A DNA stretch of 64,000 nt from Glandiceps talaboti (GCF_964340395.1 NC_135556.1:5945501-6009500), one strand, 5' to 3'; counted from the stretch's first letter, positions 48,181 to 61,384 are shown. Notes: a model not told the origin generated them from the sequence alone. Numbers and translations: made by a program.

Positions 48181-49976
48181 ATAGCAGCTGGGGTTCACTG
48201 ATTGGATGAACAACTTTCTGTGCTGATCGAGGGACTTTGACCAGACTGTGGTTAAAAACCACAACTGGCATCCAGACTACTTACGCCAGGCACTACAGTT
48301 TCATGCTCGTCCGATTAGCTGTTTGCTACGTCGAATGCATTTTTTGTTCCTCGTCTACTTGTGTAGAGACGCATGGATATATACTTGGAATCCGAAAGCC
48401 CCAAACACCATATACCTAAAGCGCATTGCACATACACCTTTAATAATGACTGGTCCGCTTTCTTAAATGGTTTTGGAACATTCTTCAACCCAGTATTAGC
48501 CTCCGTGTTATTAACCCTTTCATGCTTATTGGTGGAGATTTACCTTTCGGTAACTTGATGACGTAGATCAAAAAGAGAGACCACATTCTGTTCACTCAAA
48601 CACAATACCTGCCAGATTCGTTACAAAAGACCTTCAATGATTTTAAAGTGGGTTTTAAATTCTTAATAAGCAAATATGGAAAGTGTAACGTTGTTAAGTG
48701 TTTGTTAGATTTACTATAGATCAGTGCACTTCGAAATGCTTAACCAAATTATGTATTCAGCAAGACTATACGAGACTCTTGGGGAGTAATTACATCTTAC
48801 ATTGAAGCCATTAAATACAGCCCAGACAACCTTACGACATGATCCCTATGTTATATATCACTATAAGTTCACGTGAAAGTGGTAAATTCTTCTCTTAAGT
48901 TTTCAAAAGCGTTTCCGAAAACATGGTTGGAGAGATTTGCACGCTAATTGGTCACAGCGCGGTTTCACTACGTTTGATATAGGGCATGCATGGAGGACCG
49001 TAACCCCATTCCCCTCTGATCACTCGTCTTAAATATACTGAACCAACACAAAATATAGTGACGTAAGCTTGTCTGTATTGACTTTATGTCTGTTAAATCT
49101 ATATTACACGGATACTGTAGATTAGAAGTTATCCAAATTGAAAAACTGAAAATGCTCCGTAGTTCATAGTAAAATGATTAGTCGGCATTTTCAAAGACGG
49201 ATTGTAACAGTTACTGAAACTGCTCCGCAGGTGTCGTCAAATACGCAGTCGCTACTTTCAAAACAGTGAATACTATTACATGTAATGTATGCACTCATTC
49301 TTGCCCAAATTTAACAGCTTATTTTTCCCAATGGATGTGTATCCTGGTAAAAATGTTTCTTGCTACAAAAGCTTATCTTCGTGAAAAACCCAGAACAATT
49401 AACAAAAATGCTAATTAGTCTCATTGATCTGCCCAAAATGTGATCAACCAATGACAAAGTGTCACAATTCTTGTAGGCAAAGCCTTCTGAAATAAATAAA
49501 AATCATCAAAATTGATAAACATATCGTAATAAACCGACAGAGCATTCCTATAGCAATTATCACTCAGTTTAGGTCAATTTGATTTCAGAAACACATGGAA
49601 ACTAAAAAATGCTAACGTACACATGCTAATAGATCTAATTAGTATGCAAGTTTTAACACAAACCGTCAGATACACATGCACATTATTAACACGATGCACA
49701 TTAGTTTAATTAGTATGCACGGATTTTAACCACAAATTCATGATCTTATAATTAATATTGTTTAACCTAAGAACTATGCCTCAATCACGTTTCTTTTCTT
49801 TTATGGTGGAGAAGTCTATCGAAATATAACTAAACACATTTTTAAATGAACGAAAATATGCTGTTAATGATAATCGATAAACGGATTTGGCCAAAAATCC
49901 AACCAGTTCTAGCCATACTCATCGTATTTGAGCAAAATTTATTGAAATCTATCTGTTGGTATTTGAGGTCATCGGT

Positions 49977-49977
<1 letters not shown>
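48181..49977. other. Non-coding stretch, no supported gene
   Basis: Repeated short AT-rich passages of the type CACATGCTAATAGATCTAATTAGTATGCA occur around 49380-49730, which look like an old diverged repeat. No gene is supported. Confidence 0.45.

Positions 49978-50037
<60 letters not shown>
49978..50037. repeat. (CAGA)n microsatellite
   Basis: About 58 bases of CAGA units ending 9 bases before an inverted-repeat element. Confidence 0.97.
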
Positions 50038-50039
<2 letters not shown>

Positions 50040-50045
50040 GACTCA

Positions 50046-50281
50046 CACTATACGAAAAGTCAAATTTACCCAACCTGTGACCCACCTAACTACCATCTCT
50101 GTCAAGGGGTAGTATGAGACGAAGTGACACTTTTGACTGCCTACAACCCCCAAGGGAGAGATCACCGAGGGTAAATTAAGTCAAAGGTGTCACTTCGTCT
50201 CATACTCACCACATTACACATCCTCTGCTAAAGATTTACCCCGGTGGAAAGACATGGACAAATATGACTTTTCGTATAGTG
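50046..50281. mobile_element. 236-bp inverted-repeat element (MITE/foldback-like)
   Basis: Terminal inverted repeats CACTATACGAAAAGTCA (left) and its complement at the right end. A second, inner inverted pair is AGTATGAGACGAAGTGACAC at 50111-50130 against GTGTCACTTCGTCTCATACT at 50187-50206. The element can fold into a long hairpin and has no coding capacity. No target duplication is obvious. Confidence 0.8.
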
Positions 50282-51770
50282 TCACAGAGACATACACTCC
50301 ACGATGGACGTAAAAACATCGGTAAAACACTAGCTTTCCCCTGTGGGCGCTATAGTGAGATATCCATTAATCTATAGAAACTTCAATTTGAATGGTTCAG
50401 ACCATTTACATGTATCAGTCCAGATAAAGTGTGTTTTCAAACCGGGATGACAGATTAAGTAGAGGGTTCGTACGTTGTAAAAAAAGTCACACCAACATGG
50501 ATGTATCGGTATTTTCTTTTATAAATCATCATTATATATTTTTAATTACAGCTAAAATGATGTAGGCTTGGTGTTTCACTCATGTAACATTATGTTTTTT
50601 TTACACACAGTCAGACTTCTATTGCAAAAGAAACAATTACACAGGTGTCGCACACAGTGGGGATGTACAAGTAGTCAAGTTGAAATGTTCATTATCAGTT
50701 AAAAAATAAATAATTGAAGCCATTAAAATCATCAAGTCCATGTGTAATGTTTTCATTAGAAGCCAATTTTACTGCACTGTGAAAGAATAGCAATGGTTAT
50801 CAGTGTTCAATGTGATTGCTGTGGACAAAGGATCCTGCTGTGTTTGTTGTGTCTCTGTTATTGTTAGTCTAAATTTGAAATATGTCTATCTTTGTGTCAA
50901 AAACGTAATGCCCCAAGAGTGAAATACCAAACCAACACCATTTTAGCTGTAATGCCCCAAGCGTGAAACACCTAACCAACACCATTTAACTGTATTTTTA
51001 GTGAATTCGTTTTGGAGGACTAAGTTTAAGATTACATTGACCGACTCTGCTGTTTAAAATCACATGATTTCAATTAAAACAGAATGTGGAGAATATCAAG
51101 ATGAAGGTTTCGACTCTTACGCAATATCATTTGAGACGAATTTCTGACTCGAACCATACCTTGTTTCAATTGATACCAAAAGGGAAATTTGTCAAATTTG
51201 AGTAATCCGATAGAGTATTCCAACTACATGATTACTACGACAGTAAAAGATATAGGCTAGGAGGTGTAGCAGTTTAGTAATAAGAGTGGTTAATGGAACG
51301 AAGCGTCATCATACTTGACCTTATCGGTTTCATGTGACCTTCTCATATTACAAACACTGACAGTGTCGCTGTTTCTCACCATAATTTACGCAATACTGAA
51401 AATCGTTCGTGTTTCAAGGATTGTTATGTCACTTAAAATTTTGACTGCATTTTATCCATCGCAATTTACTTTGAATTGTAAACTGACATACATTTATTTA
51501 TGTATGGTTCGTGAGTTTGATATCCGTGCTGTGCTCGTTGGAATTGTTGGAACGTGTTTGAAAGCCATAACATCTTTTATCGTACTCTTAGACTACTAAA
51601 ATATAGTTTGGTTGTTTATAATTCACCAAATATTATATCACATAATATTCCTTTCCACTCTCAAAGCATGACATTTACACATAGTGTAGTATGGTACACC
51701 CTGCGAAAAAACACCAGTGCTTTTGCTTGAATGACGTGAGCCAAGGAAAAACTTCATGCAAAGAAAAAAT
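50282..51770. other. Non-coding stretch with a short tandem duplication
   Basis: GTAATGCCCCAAGAGTGAAATACC and GTAATGCCCCAAGCGTGAAACACC, each followed by AACCAACACCATTT, form a two-unit repeat of about 44 bp at 50907-50990; a relative lies near 19580-19622. No gene is supported. Confidence 0.5.
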
Positions 51771-51772
51771 TA

Positions 51773-52043
51773 GGGAGCCTTCAGTAAATTCAAGGGGAGG
51801 GCTGGAGAATCAGGCTCGGGGTCTACGTAAAAAGTGACCCTTGCCCGATTTCATCGTGCTAAAAATTGGCCCTCCCTCAACTTTCTTTCGCTAAAACATG
51901 ACCCCTTCCTCTCACGCAGTTCAAAATCATACATTAAAATGATGTCAGAAATGGAAATGGACACGAGTTCTGCAACCAGTGGTAATGACTTAATCCCACC
52001 ACTGCCACCATGTTGAAAGTTTCCCAATACCACCACCATGTGA

Positions 52044-52123
<80 letters not shown>

Positions 52124-52485
52124 GCAACTCATAGGCTGAGCCATAGGCCACAACTGTGAGACCCACGTCTCTCCTCACATCACAACTGACAATGAATTCA
52201 CTACATGGTTGTCAGCAGCAATCTGATTGATAATACACTGATATCACTGTATCTAACCATAACACCAACCTAAACCCAAACCCAAGTGGCAGCAGTTGGA
52301 TTGGAACTGGTGGCAGCAATGGAATGGTCCCCAAAAATAATGCAAAGTTACACAATGCAATGAGTCAAAGTAAAATACGACCCCCTAACCATTTTCTAAT
52401 ATTTGGCCCTTCCCAATACAAGGGCTGATTTGTAAAAAGTGACCCCCATTCCTGGCCATCCCCATTGTAAATACTGAAGGCTTCC
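51773..52485. mobile_element. MITE family A, copy 4 (inverted orientation, with internal (TA)n)
   Basis: GGGAGCCTTCAGTAAATTCA after TTA on the left; right end TTGTAAATACTGAAGGCTTCC then TTT, about 713 bp. Interior landmarks appear as reverse complements (GAATTCACTACATGGTTGTC near 52193). A (TA)n microsatellite at 52047-52121 has grown inside it. Open frames overlapping this tract are artefacts. Confidence 0.85.
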
Positions 52486-55263
52486 TTTTGGGTAAAAACA
52501 ATCATACAACTGATACAAAAACAACAACAGTGGGTACCTCGGATGTAGGTTCACAGGAGACTTTCATCTGTCTGTCGTCTTGTTATTACCATAAGGAAGA
52601 TATGTAGCAAGTTTCGTTAACATTTATGCAGTAGTTTTTGAGATATCGCGTTCATAGACAGACAAGCAGGCAGGCAGATAGACAGACAGACAGACAGACA
52701 GACACAAGAACATAACCTCCGTTATGAAAGGTAAAAATGTACTGAGTGACAAAATGTACATCCTCGCCACTCTATAACGCTTTCATTATAATATTGTAAT
52801 ATCGGCCTAGACGGCAAACAAAACTCACCGTCCATACACATATTACAATGCACCTTGAAATTACGGTCATCGACCAATATTTCAATATTTATTAAATTGG
52901 CAATTTCGTCTCCTGTCTAAAAATATATTAAATCTACTTCTAAATTTGAGCTTCCAGACAAATAGCTTTAACGCTGGCTCTAATCGGTTGACTAGGCGTT
53001 GGGACATTGTGATCAGTTGAGTTTAAAAATGATCTCATTGCATTGCTACATAATAGATTAATGAGAGCATATGACTTTGGTGTTTTATGGTAAGTTAGAA
53101 TTTCGCTGATGATCTCGTTTTAATAAAATTATCCGTCAACAAATCCACCAAAATAATTATATATATTACCGTTGATCTGACCAGCACCCGTACACGTGTT
53201 GTTTCCATGGCCCACTTGGTTTTTATATACCTATTTTGAAATATCCAGTACCTAATCTAGGCACACAGAATGAATCCACCATATGGACACCGCCCGGTCA
53301 GTGAAATGCTAAGTTAACGTAATTCAACTTTATTAAACACTATTAGAATAATATTTGTTGATACACAACCAAATTACTTGTTTTCATGTTCACGTTTCGG
53401 CAACGTGACTGCTGCCTTCATGATCTGGACAAATTAATGATGGTTACTGTTCACCACTAGATGGCGGTGTGACTGAGCCGAAACCCCCATCCCTTGTTGT
53501 TGTTGATCGCTTATCCAAATTCTTTATCCAAATGGCAAGGTCAGTTTGTCCTTAGGAAGGCTACAATGATGTTGCTTTACCGAAACGTGAACACGAAAAA
53601 ACAAGTAATTTGGTTGCGTATCAACAAGCATTGTTGTGATTATGTTGAGTTCCAACCCTGTGAACCTGTTTACTGACAGAAATTTATTTCAACATATTTT
53701 GTCATTAACTGGCGCCTAGACATCCATTGTCAATCTTGATTTGAAATGGGATATTATCTCTACTCATCAATATTATCTATTTGCATTGAAATAGACACCA
53801 ACAGAATGGATATCTGTATACAATTTCAATATTTAATGCATCAAATGTCTAACATTGAGATGAAATAGCAAGATCGATGCGGAATATGTCAACAGTAAAA
53901 TTCATTGTACTAAACAAAACCATTAATTCACACACGATACACGGGAAATTAAATTTCAGAATTATTAGCTTGAGAATTACTTTCAATATTGGTTGGCCCC
54001 GAGCAAAATAAATATTGTTATGAGTTCGTCGAATAGTACTGGTGTTGAATTGTCCGAAGGACTGATAAGCGATGCTGTATACGTTAATCTACTTTCTTTT
54101 CCTTCCTTTCGGGGGGGGGGGGATCTGACGGAAAAGTTCAACCAGGCTTAGGAGCGAGATTAATGGTTCAATGAATGATAAAAACTAAATACCTTTAGTT
54201 AGACCTCAGACCCCCTACCCCTTCTAACCAAAATTCAAAATTTTTCCAGCCAGCACAATCAATTTCACATCTATATGTTGTAGTAGTATCCATGTACTAT
54301 AGCGAAAATTCTTCAATTTCGTGATTTGACCACATATTTAAGAAAAGAAAATTAGTTTTTAGGGGTACAAAACAGATTCTATTATAAGTAAAATTGATTT
54401 TGTAAGATGAGAATTAAAAGAGTTGGGTTTTTCATCCCACCTTGAGCTATTGATCTGAGATCCACCCCTTCCGTCTGCCTTTAGCACACTTGTGTTGATT
54501 AAGGTATCAACTTACATAGGAGTCTGGGTGATAAAATAGCATCTTGCTAACATATTCAGCTTTTAAAATTGTTGTAAAGAAGCCCCGCTGAACTTTACAT
54601 GTGTTCGGCTATAGAGCGATGTATTTCCGACTCACAAGATTTATGGGAAAACCTCTGATGATATGACATCACAATTACCATATTCTCTTTATGTTGATAG
54701 TTGTGATGTTATATCTAATATGCAACTATCTGGTATCGAGTAGTTGATCATTTTTGTTGGAGTCTCGATTCGTTGGTTCTGTGAATGTAGTCATGTACAA
54801 ATGTACGTTTCTGAATTAAAGGTGGCTATATGGCATCGCCATCTTGCTGTCAATGACTACAGTTCGTTTCAGATCCCACCACAGAGGGCATGTAAATGTT
54901 ATATGTATACGTCAATGCCGTAAAAACAGGGCCACCGTTCAAAAGGACACACACGTTTATATCGCAGGAACCACTGCGTTGCTGTTTGAGGACGTACGGT
55001 ATAGCACGCATTTAAACTTAAAATTGTGCAAGGTAAACCCGACTTAATATGTTGTATCAGCAATTGTTACTATTATATTAAAAATGTTCAAAGCAACAAC
55101 ACCAGGCTGTGACATTCTCACATATTCAATCCTAGAGGTCAATTATACGAGACTGGCGTGCAGCATTCAGTGAGTAAGTTGTGGACCGATTTGTTATTCT
55201 TATGCAGCATGAGAGATACATATTCTAACATCTATGTAAGAATTGTGAAATATACACTTTACA
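52486..55263. other. Non-coding stretch, no supported gene
   Basis: Short CAGA tract at about 52678-52703 and a G homopolymer at about 54112-54122. Open frames are short with no recognised domain. Confidence 0.5.
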
Positions 55264-55266
55264 TTA

Positions 55267-55675
55267 GGGACAATGGCACAATGTCACACAAGTTCAATAA
55301 ACGAAGTTCCTTCGTTTAGGGAGGAGGGGGTTTCGCGTCAATACAATTGCTGAACTTCATTTTCGCACTTCTAACCAAATGTCGAAAACTTTCACGCCTT
55401 CAATGATAACAGCTTCTGTATTTACTACCGAGATGTTGACAAGTTTATTATATTCACTTCGAATGTGATATACAGTGATGGATTTCTGGTAGTATTTTAT
55501 TGTGTTTACCATCATGTCTTTACGTTGCGTCGATCGTAATGGTGTGACCGCTACAGCTTTCATCATAGTTAACATCATATATAAACGTGTCGATGTTGCA
55601 CTTATGAACATTCGTTTAGGGGGAGGAGGTTGGGTTTTTGTTTATTTAGCTTGTGCGACATTGTGCGATGGTCCC
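55267..55675. mobile_element. 409-bp MITE with TTA target duplication (PIF/Harbinger-like)
   Basis: Left terminus GGGACAATGGCACAATGTCA and right terminus (complement) GGGACCATCGCACAATGTCG, with similarity continuing inward through ACACAAG and the CGTTTAGGGAGGAGG / CGTTTAGGGGGAGGAGG blocks. Flanked by TTA at 55264-55266 and 55676-55678. The 84-codon frame on the minus strand inside has no transposase features. A TWA duplication is characteristic of PIF/Harbinger; the class is inferred from that alone. Confidence 0.8.
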
Positions 55676-55920
55676 TTATGAGTTGTAAAGCCCAACAGAG
55701 AGCAGTTTCAAATAGTGTATCTCTTTAATATTTTAATAAAGTGTTGTGTGTACTCAGTAAATGCTTTCATCTTAGGAGCACTTTTGAATTAGAAATGTGG
55801 CCATTGGTGCCATGGTGTTTCATCCGTGTGTAAATAATTTTTGTGTAACATTTTAGTATTAGTTAATGATAATTATAAATTGCTAAACGAAATGAACTGA
55901 TGAAAGCACTTCTAACCAAT

Positions 55921-56232
55921 TTAAATCAAATCATGTGTATCAAATCAAATCATAATCAAATCAAATCATGTGTATCAAATCAAATAAAATCAACCAAACC
56001 AATAATCAAATCAAATAATAATCAAATCAAATCAAACCAAACCAATAATCAAATCAAATCATATGTATCAAATCAAATAATAATCAAATCAAATCATGTG
56101 TATCAAATCAAATAATAATCAAATCAAATCAAATCAACCAAACCAATAATCAAATCAAATAATAATTAAATCAAATCAAATCAAATCATGTATCAAATCA
56201 AATAATAATCAAATCAAATCACACCAGTCAAA
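55921..56232. repeat. (AATCA)n-type minisatellite
   Basis: Irregular tandem array of AATCAAATCAAATCATGTGT-type and AACCAAACCAATAATC units. The 71-codon frame across it is a repeat product. A short relative (AAATCAAATCAAATCAAATTG) is at 24714-24733. Confidence 0.95.
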
Positions 56233-56650
56233 ACAGCTTTATTGATTGTTCAGTAAATTGGATTACATGATGAACATGGAATTTGACAATAAATGCAGTT
56301 TAAAAAAAGGAGTACGTGTTATTTTTATCTCACTTTCCGTATATTCGTCGATGACGTTGTAACCGGCAGTTCATGTAAGTGGACAAAAAGAAAAGAAAAT
56401 CATTTGATTTACGAATTACCTTGTGTAACAGCACACGTCACGTCAGATAAGTTTGTACATATATATAAATATTATGACATTGTACTATAATCTCCGAAAT
56501 GAATAATTCATACCATACAAGCATACAATTCAATTTTTTTCACGAGTAATATCCATCGACCTTTAGATGACACTTTCAAACTATGATATATTATTATACA
56601 GTTTCTTCCGTTGGGAATGAGAACTTCTTCACGTTTGACGGCTTTATATT
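56233..56650. other. Non-coding stretch, no supported gene
   Basis: Nothing recognised; the open frame at 56293-56490 has no domain or splice support. Confidence 0.5.
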
Positions 56651-56652
56651 AA

Positions 56653-57441
56653 GGGAGCTTCCAGTTCTTACAAGAGGGTGGTGGAATTAGGGGGGGGTCA
56701 CATTTTATAAATCGGTTCTCGGGGAGGACAAACGTTTTATATATATTTTAGAAAATGGAATTAGGGGGGGGGGGGTCACGTCTATTTTGACTCATTGTAT
56801 TACCTAACTGTGCATTATTTTGTGTTTGGACATCACGTTGGTGCCACCAGGCCGATGTCACAAATTCCACAGCTGCCATTACCACTGTACTTTAGTCAAA
56901 TTCCTACTGACAACCATGCAATGACTCATTTGTTGTATGTGTTGTGAGGAGAAGAGATGGTCTCATATGGGTGAAGGGTGAACAGTGACGTAAGATATTG
57001 ATGATATGATGTGGAAGTGCAGGGAGTTGTTTATCTGAGTCCCAACAATGTGCTCATCTAGTCTTTGGGAATTCTGGCCTTCGTCGTCTATCCCAATTAG
57101 ATCACAGGAAGTAATCAATAAAGTGGCTTCACAAACATTCAACGTGGTGGAAGTAGTAGTGGGAAAAGATCAGTGCCTTTGAAATTATCGCTTTGGTGGC
57201 AGCGATGGGATCGACTCTTTGGCTCTGAATCATATATGCCTTTTCACTTATGACAGCATTTTAATCCAATGTTATTAAATATTTCCTGCGGGGGGAGGGG
57301 GGGGGGCTGTTACATTTGATAGAAAGGTATTTAAGGGAGGGTGACGTTTTAGAAAACGGAATAGGTGGAGGTAACATTTTACGCAACAGATCACAGTTCA
57401 ATTTCCCCCGCCCTCTCCATTTGTAATTACTGAAGGATCCC
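56653..57441. mobile_element. MITE family A, copy 5 (most complete)
   Basis: 789 bp flanked by TAA at 56650-56652 and 57442-57444. Left terminus GGGAGCTTCCAGTTCTTACA, right terminus (complement) GGGATCCTTCAGTAATTACA. Contains several long G runs, the CTGACAACCATGCAATGACT landmark, and GGTGGCAGCGATGGGATC near the right. Non-coding. The 3-bp TWA duplication suggests PIF/Harbinger-type mobilisation. Confidence 0.88.
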
Positions 57442-57444
57442 TAA

Positions 57445-58829
57445 CACTACACCAACATCTGCCAGGAAAGAGTATCGTAGTGAAAATGAAAAGTATTTTA
57501 CAATGTGTGTCTGTCAAAAGCGAGGACATGTAATAGTGAACACACACAATTTGTTTCGTGCCATGAACAAAATGAAACGAAGCGATTGAATGTTTACCTT
57601 GCCGCTTGCTTCATACATAATTGCTCTCCAAACATTAATCCACTATGTATGTAGCTTTTGTAACATTAATTGCCTGGAAACTCGAGCACTTTTTGAATGG
57701 ATGAAATTTCCTGTGACGAAACTTATGGCCTTGACGTTATCTCCCTGCTCAGCCAAGATGTGAACCGATGTCGACTGATGAAGGCAAACGTGCTTTTAAA
57801 ATTTGTCCTACAGAAACATTCTGAACTATCACTTAATCAATTCTTAGAATTTATTAAATCAATGCATCTTCACCAAAGCAAAATAGTTTGTTTATAGTTC
57901 ATAAGCTTCATTGTTGGTTTTCAATTTCATAAGTGAATATCTATTGGTGCCTACGGGAAGAATGTCACGTATTCATTTGGCAACTAAAATAGAAATCCAT
58001 ACCTACTATGATGACATGTTTGATGGAGCATGATAAAGTATGTTAGCAATAAGAATAGTTGCGGTGAACATCAAAGTATTCGCCGACTATTTTCTGAGTC
58101 AATTTCATATGTGTAATTCCATTTGATGTTGCCGTTTGTAATGGACAACATTTTAAAATGAAAACAAATTACAGACAATGATTATAATTTGCGTATGATA
58201 AACGTACGTTACATTAACCTTATGTAACAGAGGCAATGTTATCAGGATTCTAAGGAATACAGTCTAAGGTAGGAACGTATGGGGTGGTCATGTTCGTGTC
58301 ATCGTGAGAATAGACAGGCATGTACTTCACAGCAGGATGCTACCTTTTAATTAAGACTACTTTTTTCCATCTAGGAAATGGTGTAGACTAAATGTAACTG
58401 TATTCTAACATAAAAGTTCGTCTCAAATCTTACATATTTGAGTGACATGCCACGAGCCATGCTTAAAAACTGATGAAATGTTTAAAATTAACACGTGTCA
58501 CCCTCCCTTTATACGGATTTAGGGGTTTTAGAGGTGGCATAAGCATGTAAGCAGTATAGTAATTTTTAACACCATGTTGTCCTCGAAAGCTGATAAATTT
58601 TATGGTTTCTGTTTCAAGCAATATCAGAGACAAACAAGAGTAAACATGTCGGCATTATCTTTCTTTGTGTAGTATCATATTCTATCTGCAGCATGTATGA
58701 CCAAAACATATATCATACGATATGTCAACCGAGTGCCTCCCGCGAGGACATTTTAATTTTCAAATGTTTATTATTAGACATAGAATATTAGAACATCTTT
58801 TAGTTCAGTTTTGTTGAGGCACAGACGTT

Positions 58830-58831
<2 letters not shown>
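57445..58831. other. Non-coding stretch, no supported gene
   Basis: The 66-codon frame at 57697-57897 looks protein-like in composition but has no recognised domain and no convincing splice sites; nothing else is seen. Confidence 0.45.
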
Positions 58832-58926
<95 letters not shown>

Positions 58927-58938
58927 CCTATCCCTTCC

Positions 58939-59003
<65 letters not shown>

Positions 59004-59015
59004 CTAGCTAGCTAG

Positions 59016-59057
<42 letters not shown>

Positions 59058-59095
59058 TAACTAATTGACTAACTAATTGACTGACCAACTAACTA
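58832..59095. repeat. (GA)n, (TCTA)n and (CTAA)n microsatellites in series
   Basis: GA units at about 58833-58923, TCTA units at about 58938-59004, CTAG then CTAA units to about 59080. Overlapping open frames are artefacts. Confidence 0.97.
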
Positions 59096-59239
59096 TAGCA
59101 GGGGCTATATCACTGTTGCCTTGTACATTTTAATTGGTTGTTGCCGGGAGGATCACATTGATAATGCAATTAGTATTTGTAACTTCACTAATCAGTATTC
59201 TGAACTTTGTAGTTCAAAGGTATGTTGCAAGCATGTTCA

Positions 59240-59350
59240 ATAAGGGAGAGTGCACTTTTTACTTGGGGGGGGGTTAGGGCCATCAAATGTTCTCAACAGA
59301 AAATAGGGGGTTAACAAAAAGGTTCACTTCTCGGGGGAGGGGGGTGTTAA
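59240..59350. mobile_element. Possible family A-like MITE end fragment
   Basis: TAAGGGAGAGTGCACTTTTTAC followed by long G runs and GGTTCACTTCTCGGGGGAGG resembles the left end of family A copies, but the CTTCAGTAATTAC motif is absent, so the link is weak. Confidence 0.3.
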
Positions 59351-59514
59351 AAAAATACGCAACACATTATTATTTGACGACATGCAGAACAGTGTCAACT
59401 TATAGGAAATCATGCATATCTGGTGTGTAGAAGAGAGTATAATCCCATTCCTGTCCCTTACTTGAATATGTAATATGTACGTATTTTTGAAACAATTGAT
59501 AACGTGTTCCCCGT

Positions 59515-59700
59515 GCCTAAATACTTGTATATAGTATGTATTTATGGTACAATTGGTGGAGTTTTCACCCAAACCTAAATACTTGTGTATAATATGTATG
59601 TACATTTGGTGGAGTATTCACCCTTACCTAAATACTTGTGTATAATATGCATTAATGGTACATTTGGTGGAGTGTTCACCCTTACCTAAATACTTGTATA
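59515..59700. repeat. Minisatellite, about 60-bp unit, three and a bit copies
   Basis: CCTAAATACTTGTRTATAAT, then GGTACATTTGGTGGAGTRTT and CACCCTTA, repeated at about 59516, 59575, 59627 and 59685 (last partial). A more diverged unit may precede it. Confidence 0.9.
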
Positions 59701-60088
59701 AGATAGATTTAAACAAAGATGATATTTGCCAATATACAGCCTACATTTTAAATATGAACAGCACACTTGACAGCGTCACATGTTCACATTGTACAGTCTT
59801 GCCTCATAGTGTTTGAGAAATCAGTATCTCACTGTCTCTTATCTCAACAGATAATTTTGCTGCATGAAGAATAAAGAAACGTTGACCCTGTAAGAATGTG
59901 TAAGCGAGGATATCAAATTGCCAGAGATGTAAATATATTACGTCATAGGCAATGGTCATATGTTAACTGTGATAGTCTGATACATATTATGAGGGGTTGT
60001 AGTAGTCATGATAGAACAATTCAATGTAAACATAAGGTATCAACCAAATCTTCCATTAGATTAAGTAAATGAAAGGAGACAAATAATA

Positions 60089-60211
60089 GTGGAAATGATG
60101 CTGACATAGGTACTGGCAAATGGTAATTTGTTAGTAAGGATAGTTATTGTAGAAATGATGATGACATAGGTACTGGCAAATGGTAATTTGTCAGTATGGA
60201 TAGCCATTGTA
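60089..60211. repeat. Two-copy tandem repeat, exact 60-bp period
   Basis: GGTACTGGCAAATGGTAATTTG occurs at 60109 and 60169 with matching flanks (GAAATGATG.TGACATA before, GGATAG..ATTGTAG after). Confidence 0.9.
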
Positions 60212-61350
60212 GCAGTTAGCAATGACTATAAATGTTCCTTCTAGTAATTGATTTTTTGCCCAAACTGAGTAGATGTAGTTTGTATGCAATTCATAGACAG
60301 ATAAGACACAGTTTTATCATGCAGTAAAATATTGTAAGTTTAATAGGGCGTATGTTTTAAAGGAGTGATACTAGGGAATTGACATCTACATAAATATTCA
60401 GAGGGGAAATTGAACAATATCAATTTGACATTTGTACTGAGAGCTTTCCCTACTCATAGTACCATACAAATGCAGACACAACACAATCATGACATCGAGG
60501 TACTTCTGCCATGGAAGACTTTCACTATTAACAAATCAATGCAAATTGTGAAGCATTCCAACACTTTCCAAACAGTGTATCTACTAGTTAGATACGAATG
60601 CAAGTACAACCACCGTTGACGAACAGAACCTGTTACAAGCAGGGAATGAAAACAACCCAATTAAATTAATACACACAGAGTCCTGGAAATATAGAGAGAG
60701 ACAAGTATTACGTTCCGTCATTTGATAATACCAGTTACATGGCCACTTGAAGTTTGATGTTCACCTGGCAATTTATGCTAATACAAAGAGGCCATAAAAC
60801 TGTTCTTATCAAACCATGAAATGTAATACAAGTCTGTGCAGTTCCAACATGTTGTTTAAAGTGTTATTCATCCAATTATTTTTTTTTACATTCCCTGTTT
60901 GTAACAGGTAGTAGGTTCGTCAGCGGTCCGATGTCGGCGGTTATATTACATGAGATTTGAATTTCCATCTTCTCTCTGGTGAGAATGTATTTTGAACTCC
61001 TTGTATGTTGGTAAGTACAAATAATAACTGACAAGATACATCCCTTACTGTCCGAGTGTTTTGCATATTATATAATAAAAACTTCTTCTTTTGAACACAA
61101 CTATCCTTCTCATCATGTATATTTGATATTGACCTCGTCAGAAAGTAATTTCATGAATCCAAGTTAAAATGTATTTGTTTGGAGCAGAAGGTTACTTACT
61201 ACAGCACTTTAAGCGTGTGTGTTTCTTAAAATCCTGTGTCGACTTTGAAATGCCACAAAGGTGAAAATAACTAAGAGACGCTTTGGTACACTCTTAGTAT
61301 TTGTCAAGACAAGGATATTTTGGTAAATGTGATGTCATCATGCATGGTTG
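60212..61350. other. Non-coding stretch, no supported gene
   Basis: Open frame at 60410-60619 has no recognised domain. No repeat identified. Confidence 0.5.
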
Positions 61351-61352
61351 GT

Positions 61353-61354
<2 letters not shown>

Positions 61355-61384
<30 letters not shown>

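Noticed and set aside
55357-55611. 84-codon minus-strand frame
   Set aside because: It lies entirely within the 409-bp MITE and shows no transposase motif.
57697-57897. 66-codon frame that looks coding in composition
   Set aside because: No family recognised and no exon neighbours with matching phase; too short to support alone.
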